This document shows positions 1-7,529 of a stretch of 34,712 nucleotides of DNA, piece after piece. The notes under the pieces were generated by a model that did not search any database, had not been told where the DNA came from, and worked only from the letters and a program-made list of their open reading frames with translations. Positions within the stretch are counted from its first letter, which is position 1. Each line of letters starts with the position of its first letter. The position numbers were made by a program, and so were the translations under genes. Origin of the DNA: an uncultured Streptococcus sp. Lineage in GTDB: Bacteria > Bacillota > Bacilli > Lactobacillales > Streptococcaceae. The DNA is taken from assembly GCA_902461025.1 (NCBI GenBank), contig CABPWC010000007.1:1-34712 (forward strand). Reading direction: 5' to 3'.

Positions 1-54
1 CAGTTAGGAGCTAATATTGAACGGGTAAGTGTGGAAGCTGATGAAGATGAATAA
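1..54 (+). CDS. murA: UDP-N-acetylglucosamine 1-carboxyvinyltransferase, C-terminal end only (partial)
   Basis: Only the last 17 codons are present, in the frame that reads QLGANIERV and ends in an acidic EADEDE tail before TAA at 52-54. The QLGA(N/K)IER pattern is the end of the EPSP-synthase fold of MurA, the enzyme of the first committed step of peptidoglycan synthesis (enolpyruvyl transfer to UDP-GlcNAc). The assignment also rests on context: in mitis-group streptococci murA lies directly before epuA and endA. The start and the catalytic part lie outside the window. The next gene starts inside this one, so the two are translationally coupled. Confidence 0.7.
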   Translation, partial: QLGANIERVSVEADEDE

Positions 55-235
55 ACAAGGATCTTATGTATTACGTAGATTCCTACTAGTTATTATTGTC
101 CTACTTCTAGGGGTCTTAGCACTTGGAATTGGCTTGATGATTGGCTACGGGATCTTAGGCAAGAGTCAAGATCCATGGGCAATTTTAGCACCAGAAAAAT
201 GGCATGAGTTAATTGCGAAATTTACAGGAAAATGA
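47..235 (+). CDS. epuA: EpuA family small membrane protein (often annotated DNA-directed RNA polymerase subunit beta)
   Basis: A 62-residue protein starting MNKQGSYVLRR, with one strong hydrophobic segment at about residues 11-35 after a basic N-terminus, so a single-pass membrane protein with a short outer tail. It matches the EpuA family found beside murA and endA in streptococci. The database name 'RNA polymerase subunit beta' is historical; nothing in the sequence suggests polymerase function. I chose ATG 47 because GGAAG at 33-37 sits about nine bases upstream; ATG 41 and GTG 29 are in frame but worse placed. It overlaps the murA end by eight bases. Its TGA stop at 233-235 lies within the first bases of an interspersed repeat. 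The cellular role is not established. Confidence 0.8.
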   Translation: MNKQGSYVLRRFLLVIIVLLLGVLALGIGLMIGYGILGKSQDPWAILAPEKWHELIAKFTGK

Positions 236-412
236 GAGTGGGACAGAAATCGTTAATTCGTTAGAATTCGATTTCGTCGTCCCACCTCCGCACAGTTGAG
301 TAGGGCTGTGAAAACTGATGAAATCAGCGTAGTAGAGCCCACTCAGCCACTGCGTCTTGATCGACAATCCAAAGACAATTGAGAGGCTAGGACTTTTGTC
401 CCAGCTTCTTTT
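234..412 (-). repeat. Interspersed ~180-bp hairpin repeat, copy 1
   Basis: Reverse-complement copy of the sequence at 31728-31917, differing at only a few positions, and homologous to the two halves of the repeat at 21826-22115. Its left end folds GTGGGACAGAAATCG against CGATTTCGTCGTCCCAC; its right end folds GAGGCTAGGAC against GTCCCAGCTTC. It fills almost the whole space between epuA and endA and lies in the opposite orientation, relative to the neighbouring genes, from copies 2 and 3. The two hairpins resemble the rho-independent-terminator-like repeats called SPRITE in pneumococcus; I infer that identity and have not checked it. Confidence 0.85.
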
Positions 413-438
413 CTAGGAAGTGAAATGAAGGAGAAAAC

Positions 439-1266
439 ATGAATAAAAAAACCAGACAGGCCCTCATAGGTCTCCTGATTTTTCTACTATTGACGGCAGG
501 AAGTTACTACATTAAAAAAATGCAGGCTTCCAATAATACACCACAAACACAAGTGACACAAAAATCCCAGTCATCCGACACTCCTAGTCAAGAATTGGCA
601 GAGAGTGTACTGACTGACTCGGTCAAAAAACAAATCAAGGGTACAATTGAGTGGAATGGAGCAGGAGCTTTTGTAGTTAATGGAAACAAAACCAATCTAG
701 ATGCTAAGGTATCAAGTAAACCTTATGCTGATAATAAAACAAAAACTGTAGGTGGAGAGACGGTCCCAACGGTAGCCAATGCCCTTATGTCAAAAGCAAC
801 AAGACAGTACAAAGACCGTGAAGAAACTGGGAATGGCTCAACCTCTTGGACGCCAGCAGGATGGCATCAAGTCAAAAACCTAAAAGGAACTTACAATCAT
901 GCAGTAGATAGAGGACATTTATTAGGTTACGCCCTGATTGGTGGTTTAGATGGCTTTGATGCATCTACTAGCAATCCCAAAAATATCGCTGTACAAACGG
1001 CCTGGGCCAATCAAGCACGCGCAGAAGATTCAACGGGACAAAACTACTATGAAAGTTTAGTTCGAAAAGCCTTGGATCAAAACAAACGCGTTCGTTACCG
1101 TGTCACATTGCTCTACGCAACAGAAGAAGATTTGGTCCCTTCTGCATCTCAGATTGAAGCCAAATCATCTGACGGGGAATTGGAGTTTAATGTTGTGATT
1201 CCTAACGTTCAAAAGGGAATTCAGTTAGACTACCGAACAGGCAAAGTAACCGTAACAAAAGACTAA
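439..1266 (+). CDS. endA: DNA-entry nuclease, membrane-anchored
   Basis: A 275-residue member of the DNA/RNA non-specific (beta-beta-alpha metal) nuclease family. Residues 8-25 form an uncleaved N-terminal membrane anchor, followed by a Thr/Ser/Gln-rich linker to about residue 55 and then the nuclease domain. The DRGH motif is at residues 157-160, with His160 the expected general base and Asn191 the expected metal ligand, both numbered as in pneumococcal EndA. In pneumococcus EndA degrades one strand of incoming DNA during transformation; surface EndA also cuts neutrophil extracellular traps. AAGGAG lies seven bases before the ATG. No convincing separate promoter is seen upstream, so it may be read from murA-epuA through the repeat, or from a promoter I cannot recognise. 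Confidence 0.95.
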   Translation: MNKKTRQALIGLLIFLLLTAGSYYIKKMQASNNTPQTQVTQKSQSSDTPSQELAESVLTDSVKKQIKGTIEWNGAGAFVVNGNKTNLDAKVSSKPYADNKTKTVGGETVPTVANALMSKATRQYKDREETGNGSTSWTPAGWHQVKNLKGTYNHAVDRGHLLGYALIGGLDGFDASTSNPKNIAVQTAWANQARAEDSTGQNYYESLVRKALDQNKRVRYRVTLLYATEEDLVPSASQIEAKSSDGELEFNVVIPNVQKGIQLDYRTGKVTVTKD

Positions 1267-1277
1267 TGAATAGATAG

Positions 1278-1305
1278 TCCCTTATCTTATTTAGATAGGG
1301 GATTT
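1278..1305 (+). terminator. Weak terminator after endA
   Basis: A ten-base-pair stem (TCCCTTATCT against AGATAGGGGA, one G-U pair) with a five-base loop, followed by only three T residues. It starts 11 bases after the endA stop codon. The short T tract suggests incomplete termination. Confidence 0.5.
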
Positions 1306-1346
1306 GCTACTGAAATCGTAATTTAATGTGTAGAAGTTAAAAAATA

Positions 1347-1355
1347 TGGTATAAT
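1347..1355 (+). promoter_or_regulatory. Extended -10 promoter of the CNNM/CBS gene
   Basis: TGG followed by TATAAT at 1350-1355, an extended -10 typical of streptococcal sigma-A promoters. The -35 region at about 1327-1332 is poor (TGTGTA). The start codon lies 31 bases downstream. Confidence 0.65.
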
Positions 1356-1386
1356 AGTCACAATTATACTTTTTAGGAGAAGGAAA

Positions 1387-2718
1387 ATGGAAGACCCGAG
1401 CAGTCAGGATTTGTTACTGCAATTTGTATTATTAGTTGTTTTGACCTTTTTAAATGCCTTTTTCTCTGCAACAGAGATGGCCCTGGTTTCACTTAGTCGT
1501 TCACGTGTTGAGCAAAAAGCTGAAGAGGGAGATAGACGCTATATCCGTTTACTAAAGGTACTTGAAAACCCAAATCACTTTTTATCAACCATTCAAGTTG
1601 GTATCACCTTGATTACGATTTTGTCAGGGGCTAAACTAGCAGATTCACTTGGAGAGTTGATTGCTTCTTGGATGGGAAATAGTGAGACTGCCTATGCGGT
1701 AGCTAGCTTCTTATCGTTAGCTTTCTTGACCTATATTTCTATCGTTTTTGGCGAGCTTTATCCGAAACGCATTGCTCTCAATTTAAAAGATGCCTTGGCC
1801 ATCCGAACAGTACCATTTATTATCGCTCTCGGTAAGATTGTGAGTCCCTTTGTTTGGATGCTCTCCGCATCAACCAATCTTTTGAGTCGTTTGACACCGA
1901 TGACATTTGACGATGCAGACGAAAAAATGACTCGTGATGAGATTGAGTACATGCTGACTAAGAGCGAAGAAACCTTGGATGCTGATGAAATCGAGATGTT
2001 ACAGGGGATTTTCTCACTAGATGAGCTTATGGCGCGTGAAGTCATGGTTCCTCGAACTGACGCTTTCATGGTAGATATTCAAGATGACACTCAGACGATT
2101 ATCGAAAGCATCTTAAAACAAAACTTTTCTCGAATTCCTGTTTATGACAATGACAAGGATAACGTGATTGGTTTGATTCACACCAAGAGTCTGCTAAAAG
2201 CTGGGTTTACCGATGGTTTTGATAATATTGTATTGAGAAAGATATTACAGGAACCTCTATTTGTACCAGAAACTATTTTTGTGGATGCTTTATTAAAAGA
2301 ATTGAGAAATTCACAAAGACAAATGGCTATTCTTCTCGATGAATATGGAGGAATGGCAGGTTTGGTTACTCTTGAGGACTTGCTCGAAGAGATTGTCGGT
2401 GAAATTGATGATGAGACTGACCGAGCTGAAGTTTATGTTTATACCATTTCTGAGAACACTTATATTGTCCAAGGAACAATGACCCTAAATGACTTCAATG
2501 ACTATTTCGATGTCGAACTTGAAAGTGATGACGTAGATACCATTGCGGGTTATTATTTGACCGGTGTGGGAACCATTCCAACCTCAGAGAAACTTAGTTA
2601 TGAGGTGGAAAGTGGCAACAAGCATATCATACTGATAAATGACAAAGTGAAAAACGGACGCGTAACCAAGGTTAAGGTTCAAATTCAGGAAGTCGAAGTA
2701 GAAGAAGAAACTGAATAA
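1387..2718 (+). CDS. CNNM/CBS/CorC-HlyC domain membrane protein ('hemolysin family')
   Basis: A 443-residue protein with the standard order of this family: an N-terminal CNNM transmembrane domain (about residues 1-190, hydrophobic segments near 10-30, 62-80, 95-125 and 135-160), a pair of CBS domains (about 205-335) and a C-terminal CorC_HlyC domain (about 350-435) in the cytoplasm. Relatives act in divalent-cation (Mg2+/Co2+) transport or homeostasis; the 'hemolysin' label comes from an old annotation and is not supported by anything here. The length is normal and the reading frame intact. AGGAG at 1376-1380 precedes the ATG. It has its own promoter and a strong terminator, so it is monocistronic. 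The true substrate is unknown. Confidence 0.85.
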   Translation: MEDPSSQDLLLQFVLLVVLTFLNAFFSATEMALVSLSRSRVEQKAEEGDRRYIRLLKVLENPNHFLSTIQVGITLITILSGAKLADSLGELIASWMGNSETAYAVASFLSLAFLTYISIVFGELYPKRIALNLKDALAIRTVPFIIALGKIVSPFVWMLSASTNLLSRLTPMTFDDADEKMTRDEIEYMLTKSEETLDADEIEMLQGIFSLDELMAREVMVPRTDAFMVDIQDDTQTIIESILKQNFSRIPVYDNDKDNVIGLIHTKSLLKAGFTDGFDNIVLRKILQEPLFVPETIFVDALLKELRNSQRQMAILLDEYGGMAGLVTLEDLLEEIVGEIDDETDRAEVYVYTISENTYIVQGTMTLNDFNDYFDVELESDDVDTIAGYYLTGVGTIPTSEKLSYEVESGNKHIILINDKVKNGRVTKVKVQIQEVEVEEETE

Positions 2719-2721
2719 AAC

Positions 2722-2757
2722 AAAAGCTTTATCAGCTAAATACTGATAAAGCTTTTT
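2722..2757 (+). terminator. Strong rho-independent terminator after the CNNM/CBS gene
   Basis: A perfect 14-bp stem (AAAAGCTTTATCAG against CTGATAAAGCTTTT) with a seven-base loop, starting four bases after the stop codon. The stem itself supplies A and T tracts, so it could work in both directions. Confidence 0.85.
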
Positions 2758-2765
2758 AATTGTTA

Positions 2766-2794
2766 AAAAGAAAAGACTCCGCTCGGAGTCTTCG
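2766..2794 (-). terminator. Terminator of tRNA-Cys
   Basis: On the minus strand, stem AAGACTCC, loop GAGC, stem GGAGTCTT, then a T-rich tail. It begins 12 bases past the 3' end of the tRNA. Confidence 0.8.
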
Positions 2795-2803
2795 TTAATA
2801 TAG

Positions 2804-2874
2804 AGGCGGTAGACGGATTTGAACCGACGATCAAGCTTTTGCAGAGCCGTGCCTTACCACTTGGCTATACCGCC
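2804..2874 (-). tRNA. tRNA-Cys (anticodon GCA)
   Basis: On the minus strand the 71 bases fold as a cloverleaf: acceptor GGCGGTA/TACCGCC (seven perfect pairs), D arm GCC...GGC with the loop AAGTGGTAA, anticodon loop CTGCAAA containing GCA, a four-base variable loop, T loop TTCAAAT and discriminator T. The CCA end is not encoded. Two stem positions do not pair (C-U at the top of the anticodon stem, U-U in the T stem). It has its own promoter and terminator and lies alone between the CNNM/CBS gene and the ami operon, transcribed away from amiA. Confidence 0.95.
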
Positions 2875-2886
2875 TTAACTTTTATT

Positions 2887-2915
2887 ATTATACCTTGAAA
2901 ATTGTTTCTCGTCAA
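2887..2915 (-). promoter_or_regulatory. Promoter of tRNA-Cys
   Basis: On the minus strand TTGACG (2910-2915), a 17-base spacer and TATAAT (2887-2892). This is near consensus, as expected for a stable RNA; transcription would start about seven bases before the mature tRNA. Confidence 0.85.
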
Positions 2916-2969
2916 TAGTTTTCTTTTCTGAAAACATAAGATTCAAATGTTTAAAAAAACATGCGACAA

Positions 2970-2984
2970 AATATTCTGAAAATT
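2970..2984 (+). promoter_or_regulatory. CodY-box operator upstream of amiA
   Basis: The 15-mer AATATTCTGAAAATT matches the low-GC Gram-positive CodY consensus AATTTTCWGAAAATT at 14 of 15 positions, the only mismatch being position 4. It ends two bases before the -35 element of the amiA promoter, where bound CodY would block RNA polymerase. In S. pneumoniae CodY and the ami operon are known to be linked genetically, which supports a working site. Confidence 0.75.
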
Positions 2985-2986
2985 CG

Positions 2987-3015
2987 TTTACTTTTTAAAA
3001 AAACTGTGGTATAAT
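2987..3015 (+). promoter_or_regulatory. Promoter of the ami operon
   Basis: TTTACT at 2987-2992, a 17-base spacer, and TATAAT at 3010-3015 with TGG in front, making an extended -10. Transcription would start about 30 bases before the amiA ATG, whose ribosome-binding site is GAGGAG. Confidence 0.85.
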
Positions 3016-3053
3016 CTTCAATATCCACAATTTAAAACGAGGAGTTTAAAAAT

Positions 3054-5033
3054 ATGAAAAAAAGTCGGATTCTTGCGGTAGCGGGTGTTGCGCTACTTGC
3101 TACAGGTGTTCTTGCAGCTTGCGGTTCTTCAAAATCATCAAATGCTGAAGCACCAAAGGCTTATGGCTATACTTATACTGCTGACCCAGAAACATTGGAC
3201 TACCTAATTTCTGGTAAACAAAGTACAAAAGTTGCTACTTCAAATGGTATCGATGGTCTCTTTACAAATGACCAATATGGAAATCTAACTCCTGCAGTCG
3301 CTGAAGACTGGTCAGTATCTCAAGATGGATTGACATATACATACAAGATTCGTAAAGGTGTAAAATGGTTCACATCTGATGGTGAAGAATATGCAGAAGT
3401 AACTGCAAATGACTTTGTTACAGGTTTAAAACACGCAGCTGACAATAAATCAGCCGCTCTTTACCTAGCACAAAATTCTGTTAAAGGATTGGCTGACTAT
3501 ATATCAGGGAACAATACAGACTTTTCTGCAGTAGGTATTAAAGCTGTTGATGATTACACTCTTCAATATACATTGAACAAACCTGAACCATACTGGAACT
3601 CTAAATTATCTTATGGAATCTTCTGGCCTTTGAATGCAGAGTTTGAAAAATCAAAAGGTAAAGACTTTGGTAAAGCGACAGATCCAACATCATTGCTTTA
3701 CAATGGTCCATTCTTGCTTAAGGGATTGACAGCTAAGTCTTCTATCGAATTTGCAAAGAATGATCAGTATTGGGATAAAGACAATGTTCACATCGATACT
3801 GTAACACTTTCTTACTATGATGGTTCAGACCAAGAGTCACTTGAGCGTAACTTTACAAATGGTGCATATAGTTATGCACGTCTCTTCCCTACTAGCTCAA
3901 ACTATTCTAAAGTAGCAGAAACATATAAAGATAATATCTACTATACCCCACAGGGAGCTGGTATTGCTGGTTTAGGTGTTAACATTGACCGTCAAAGTTA
4001 TAAATATACATCAAAAACAACTGACGAGGAAAAGACTTCTACTAAGAAAGCTCTTCTTAACAAAGACTTCCGTCAAGCTTTGAACTTTGCTTTTGACCGT
4101 ACTGCTTATTCAGCTCAGCTAAATGGTAAGGATGGAGCCGCCCTTGCTGTTCGTAACCTCTTTGTCAAACCTGACTTTGTTTCTGCTGGAGATAAGACAT
4201 TTGGTGACTTGGTTACTGAGAAAGTTGTTTCTTATGGTGATGAATGGAAAGACGTAAACTTTGCGGATGCTCAAGATGGTCTTTACAATGCTGATAAGGC
4301 TAAAGCAGAACTAGCTAAAGCTAAAAAAGTCCTTGAAGCAGATGGTGTAAAATTCCCAATCCACTTGGATATTCCAGTTGACCAAACATCTAAAAACTAT
4401 ATCGCTCGTATCCAATCATTTAAACAATCTGTTGAGACGGCTTTGGGTACAGATAATGTAGTTATCGATATTCAACAAATCACTACAGATGAATTACAAA
4501 ATGCCACATACTACGCAGCTAGTGCGGCAGCAGAAGATTGGGACCTTTCAGGTGCTGTTGGATGGAATCCAGACTATGATGATCCATCAACATACCTTGA
4601 TATCTTGAAAACAACTAACAGTGAAACAACTAAGTCCTACATGGGCTATGATAATCCATCAAACCCAGCGGTTGCTCAAGTTGGTTTGAATGATTATGAC
4701 AAATTAGTTGATGATGCAGCTAGTGAAACAACCGATCTTAATAAACGTTATGAGAAATATGCAGCAGCTCAAGCTTGGTTGACAGATAGCTCACTCTTCC
4801 TTCCAGCTATGTCTTCTTCAGGAGCAGCACCAATCATTTCTCGCGTAGTACCATTCTCAGCATCTTATACTCAATCTGGTGATAAAGGTTCAGATGTTTA
4901 CTTCAAATATCTTAAATTGCAAGCGAACACTGTAACTGCTAAAGAGTACAAAGAAGCTCGTGAAAAATGGCTCAAAGAAAAAGCTGAATCAAACGAGAAA
5001 GCTCAAAAAGAATTAGCGAGCCACGTGAAATAA
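3054..5033 (+). CDS. amiA: Oligopeptide ABC transporter, substrate-binding lipoprotein
   Basis: A 659-residue extracytoplasmic solute-binding protein of the SBP_bac_5 (OppA/DppA) family. The N-terminus is a lipoprotein signal ending in LAAC, with Cys23 the expected lipidation site; a Ser/Lys-rich linker follows. The body carries the family's DPETLDY-type opening and a long peptide-binding fold; the length is normal for AmiA/AliA/AliB. It captures short peptides outside the membrane and hands them to AmiC/AmiD. I call it AmiA rather than AliA or AliB because it heads the operon with amiCDEF. In mitis-group streptococci this system feeds amino-acid needs and takes up signalling peptides. A hairpin just after the gene probably makes it more abundant than the other subunits. 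Confidence 0.95.
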   Translation: MKKSRILAVAGVALLATGVLAACGSSKSSNAEAPKAYGYTYTADPETLDYLISGKQSTKVATSNGIDGLFTNDQYGNLTPAVAEDWSVSQDGLTYTYKIRKGVKWFTSDGEEYAEVTANDFVTGLKHAADNKSAALYLAQNSVKGLADYISGNNTDFSAVGIKAVDDYTLQYTLNKPEPYWNSKLSYGIFWPLNAEFEKSKGKDFGKATDPTSLLYNGPFLLKGLTAKSSIEFAKNDQYWDKDNVHIDTVTLSYYDGSDQESLERNFTNGAYSYARLFPTSSNYSKVAETYKDNIYYTPQGAGIAGLGVNIDRQSYKYTSKTTDEEKTSTKKALLNKDFRQALNFAFDRTAYSAQLNGKDGAALAVRNLFVKPDFVSAGDKTFGDLVTEKVVSYGDEWKDVNFADAQDGLYNADKAKAELAKAKKVLEADGVKFPIHLDIPVDQTSKNYIARIQSFKQSVETALGTDNVVIDIQQITTDELQNATYYAASAAAEDWDLSGAVGWNPDYDDPSTYLDILKTTNSETTKSYMGYDNPSNPAVAQVGLNDYDKLVDDAASETTDLNKRYEKYAAAQAWLTDSSLFLPAMSSSGAAPIISRVVPFSASYTQSGDKGSDVYFKYLKLQANTVTAKEYKEAREKWLKEKAESNEKAQKELASHVK

Positions 5034-5045
5034 ATAATGCTCATT

Positions 5046-5078
5046 AGAACTTTCTCTCCAAAAGGAGAAGGTTCTTTT
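5046..5078 (+). terminator. Leaky intra-operon hairpin between amiA and amiC
   Basis: An imperfect stem AGAACTTTCTCTCC / GGAGAAGGTTCT with an AAAA loop and one or two bulges, followed by TTTT. No promoter is evident before amiC, so downstream genes must be reached by read-through. The position fits partial termination, 3'-end protection of the amiA message, or both, giving excess binding protein over membrane subunits. Confidence 0.65.
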
Positions 5079-5098
5079 GGGATTTTAAAGGAAATAAT

Positions 5099-6595
5099 AT
5101 GAAAAAATATGTTTTTATGCGTATCTTGCGGTCGTTAGTTTCTATCTTTTTAGTAACGACCTTGATTTACACAATCATCTATACGATGGTTCCACGGAAG
5201 TTGATCTTCAAACAAGATACTAACTACAATAAAATTGCAACTACAGCTGATAAACGCGATAACTATGAAAATACCGTTTATGAGCGTATGGGTTATATCG
5301 AATATTACGATACAAAAGAGTTGCAGGAAAAAGCTAGTAGCATTGACCCTTCTGTTACAGTAGATGCAAATGATACAAATAAAGCTATCTATGAAAAATA
5401 CATCCAACAACTTGGGAACGGTTGGACTTTAGGTGAGTTTACAGAGAGCGGTCAATTCTATGCTACTCGTGAAATCCCTATTTTCGAGCGTGTGTTCAAA
5501 TTCTATGCAAACTTGCTTGATATTGACCATACAAACAAGATTCAAGACCCAGAAAATCCTAACTTAGAGCGTTATTTGCGTTTTGAAAACGATCCAGCGA
5601 TTGGATGGTCTTTGGTAGGTTCAGGGACTAAACATAAATACCTCTTGTACTTCAACAGTCAGTTCCCATTTGTTCATCAGAACTTTGTGAACTTGAACTT
5701 AGGAGATTCTTACCCAACTTATGCCAATACTCCTGTTCTTCAAGTTATCACACAAGGTCAAGGACAAACCAAGACTTCTGAAGTTCAATTCCCAACTGGG
5801 AAGAAAACTTCATCAGTCAATATCTACACAAGAACTTATAAATCACCAAGTCAGGCGGATGCACGTGAAGTAGCGAACTACGGTAAAGGTGATCCATATA
5901 CAGCTACTGAAAGCAACTATCAGTATCCATCTATGATTACCAGTTCTGCTATTGCTGGTTTGATTGGCCTTGCAATTTCGTATGCGATTGCGGTTCCACT
6001 TGGTTCTGCAATGGCTCGTTACAAGAATACTTGGATTGATAGTTTCTCTACAGGAGCTTTAACATTCTTACTTGCTCTTCCAACTATCGCTCTTGTCTAT
6101 ATCATTCGTTTGATTGGTTCTTCAATTGGACTCCCTGATTCATTCCCTATCTTGGGTGCTGGAGACTGGCGTTCATATGTACTACCTGCAGTTATTCTTG
6201 GTTTACTTGGTGCTCCTGGTTTGGCTATCTGGATTCGTCGTTACATGATTGACTTACAATCACAAGACTTTGTTCGTTTTGCACGTGCAAAAGGTCTTTC
6301 TGAGAAAGAAATTTCAAACAAACACATCTTTAAAAATGCTATGGTACCGCTCGTTTCAGGTATTCCAGGTTCTATTATCGGTGTTATTGGTGGAGCTACT
6401 CTTACTGAAACAGTCTTCGCCTTCCCAGGTATGGGTAAAATGTTGATTGACTCTGTAAAAGCGTCAAATAATAACATGGTTGTTGGTCTAGTTTTCATCT
6501 TTACTTGCGTCTCAATCTTCTCTTACTTAATTGGGGATATTTGGATGACAATTATTGACCCACGTATTAAGTTGACAGAGAAAGGAGGCAAATAA
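5099..6595 (+). CDS. amiC: Oligopeptide ABC transporter, permease subunit (OppB type, with large extracellular insertion)
   Basis: A 498-residue BPD_transp_1 permease. Typical OppB/DppB proteins have about 310 residues; the excess is a large extracytoplasmic stretch between transmembrane helix 1 (about residues 9-30) and helix 2 (about 279-300), a known feature of AmiC. The remaining helices follow through the C-terminal third. The EAA loop that contacts the ATPases is around residues 385-405 (FARAKGLS). It pairs with AmiD to form the peptide channel. AAAGGAAATA lies before the ATG, and the stop overlaps the amiD start by one base, giving translational coupling. Confidence 0.95.
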   Translation: MKKYVFMRILRSLVSIFLVTTLIYTIIYTMVPRKLIFKQDTNYNKIATTADKRDNYENTVYERMGYIEYYDTKELQEKASSIDPSVTVDANDTNKAIYEKYIQQLGNGWTLGEFTESGQFYATREIPIFERVFKFYANLLDIDHTNKIQDPENPNLERYLRFENDPAIGWSLVGSGTKHKYLLYFNSQFPFVHQNFVNLNLGDSYPTYANTPVLQVITQGQGQTKTSEVQFPTGKKTSSVNIYTRTYKSPSQADAREVANYGKGDPYTATESNYQYPSMITSSAIAGLIGLAISYAIAVPLGSAMARYKNTWIDSFSTGALTFLLALPTIALVYIIRLIGSSIGLPDSFPILGAGDWRSYVLPAVILGLLGAPGLAIWIRRYMIDLQSQDFVRFARAKGLSEKEISNKHIFKNAMVPLVSGIPGSIIGVIGGATLTETVFAFPGMGKMLIDSVKASNNNMVVGLVFIFTCVSIFSYLIGDIWMTIIDPRIKLTEKGGK

Positions 6596-7521
6596 TGTCT
6601 ACAATTAGTAATGATAAATTTCAGTTTGTAAAACGCGATGACTTTGCCTCTGAAGCAATTGATGCTCCTGCCTACTCATATTGGGGTTCTGTTTTTAGAC
6701 AATTTTTGAAAAAGAAATCAACCATCATCATGCTTGGTATTTTGATTTCAATCGTTTTGATGAGTTTCATCTACCCAATGTTTTCTGATTTCGACTTCAA
6801 TGATGTAAGTAAGGTAAATGATTTTAGCGCTCGCTACATTAAACCAAATGCGGAACATTGGTTCGGTACAGATAGTAATGGTAAGTCTCTTTTTGATGGT
6901 GTCTGGTTTGGAGCCCGTAACTCTATCTTGATTTCCGTTATTGCGACCTTTATCAATATTGTAATTGGTGTTATTGTCGGCGGGATCTGGGGTATTTCAA
7001 AATCAGTTGACCGCGTCATGATGGAAGTTTATAACGTTATTTCCAACATCCCACACTTATTGATTGTTATCGTCCTAACATACTCAATCGGAGCAGGTTT
7101 CTGGAATTTGATTTTTGCCATGAGTGTAACGACTTGGATTGGGATTGCCTACTCAATTCGTATCCAAATCATGCGTTACCGTGACTTAGAGTACAACCTT
7201 GCTTCACGCACACTCGGAACTCCAACATACAAAATTGTCATTAAAAATATCATGCCACAATTGGTATCTGTTATTGTTACGACTACATCACAAATGCTTC
7301 CAGCATTTATCTCATATGAAGCCTTTCTATCATTCTTTGGACTTGGATTGCCTATTACAGTACCAAGTTTAGGTCGATTGATTTCAGATTATTCACAGAA
7401 CGTAACAACAAATGCATACCTCTTCTGGATTCCATTGACAACTTTGGTCTTGGTATCCTTGTCACTTTTCGTAGTTGGTCAAAACCTAGCGGATGCTAGT
7501 GATCCACGTACACATAGATAG
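6595..7521 (+). CDS. amiD: Oligopeptide ABC transporter, permease subunit (OppC type)
   Basis: A 308-residue BPD_transp_1 permease of the OppC/DppC group, normal in length. A cytoplasmic N-terminus of about 40 residues precedes the first helix (about residues 41-63), and further helices start near 104, 140, 215 and 273. The HWFGTDSNGKSLF stretch after helix 1 is the conserved 'GTD..G.D' motif of OppC proteins. The EAA loop lies near residues 195-215 (ASRTLGTPTYKIVIKNI). It forms the heterodimeric channel with AmiC. AAAGGAGG inside the end of amiC is its ribosome-binding site. The amiE start is eight bases after its stop. Confidence 0.95.
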   Translation: MSTISNDKFQFVKRDDFASEAIDAPAYSYWGSVFRQFLKKKSTIIMLGILISIVLMSFIYPMFSDFDFNDVSKVNDFSARYIKPNAEHWFGTDSNGKSLFDGVWFGARNSILISVIATFINIVIGVIVGGIWGISKSVDRVMMEVYNVISNIPHLLIVIVLTYSIGAGFWNLIFAMSVTTWIGIAYSIRIQIMRYRDLEYNLASRTLGTPTYKIVIKNIMPQLVSVIVTTTSQMLPAFISYEAFLSFFGLGLPITVPSLGRLISDYSQNVTTNAYLFWIPLTTLVLVSLSLFVVGQNLADASDPRTHR

Positions 7522-7529
7522 GAGTAGAC

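Noticed and set aside
47..235. EpuA as a true RNA polymerase subunit.
   Set aside because: The protein is a 62-residue single-pass membrane protein; the name is inherited annotation.
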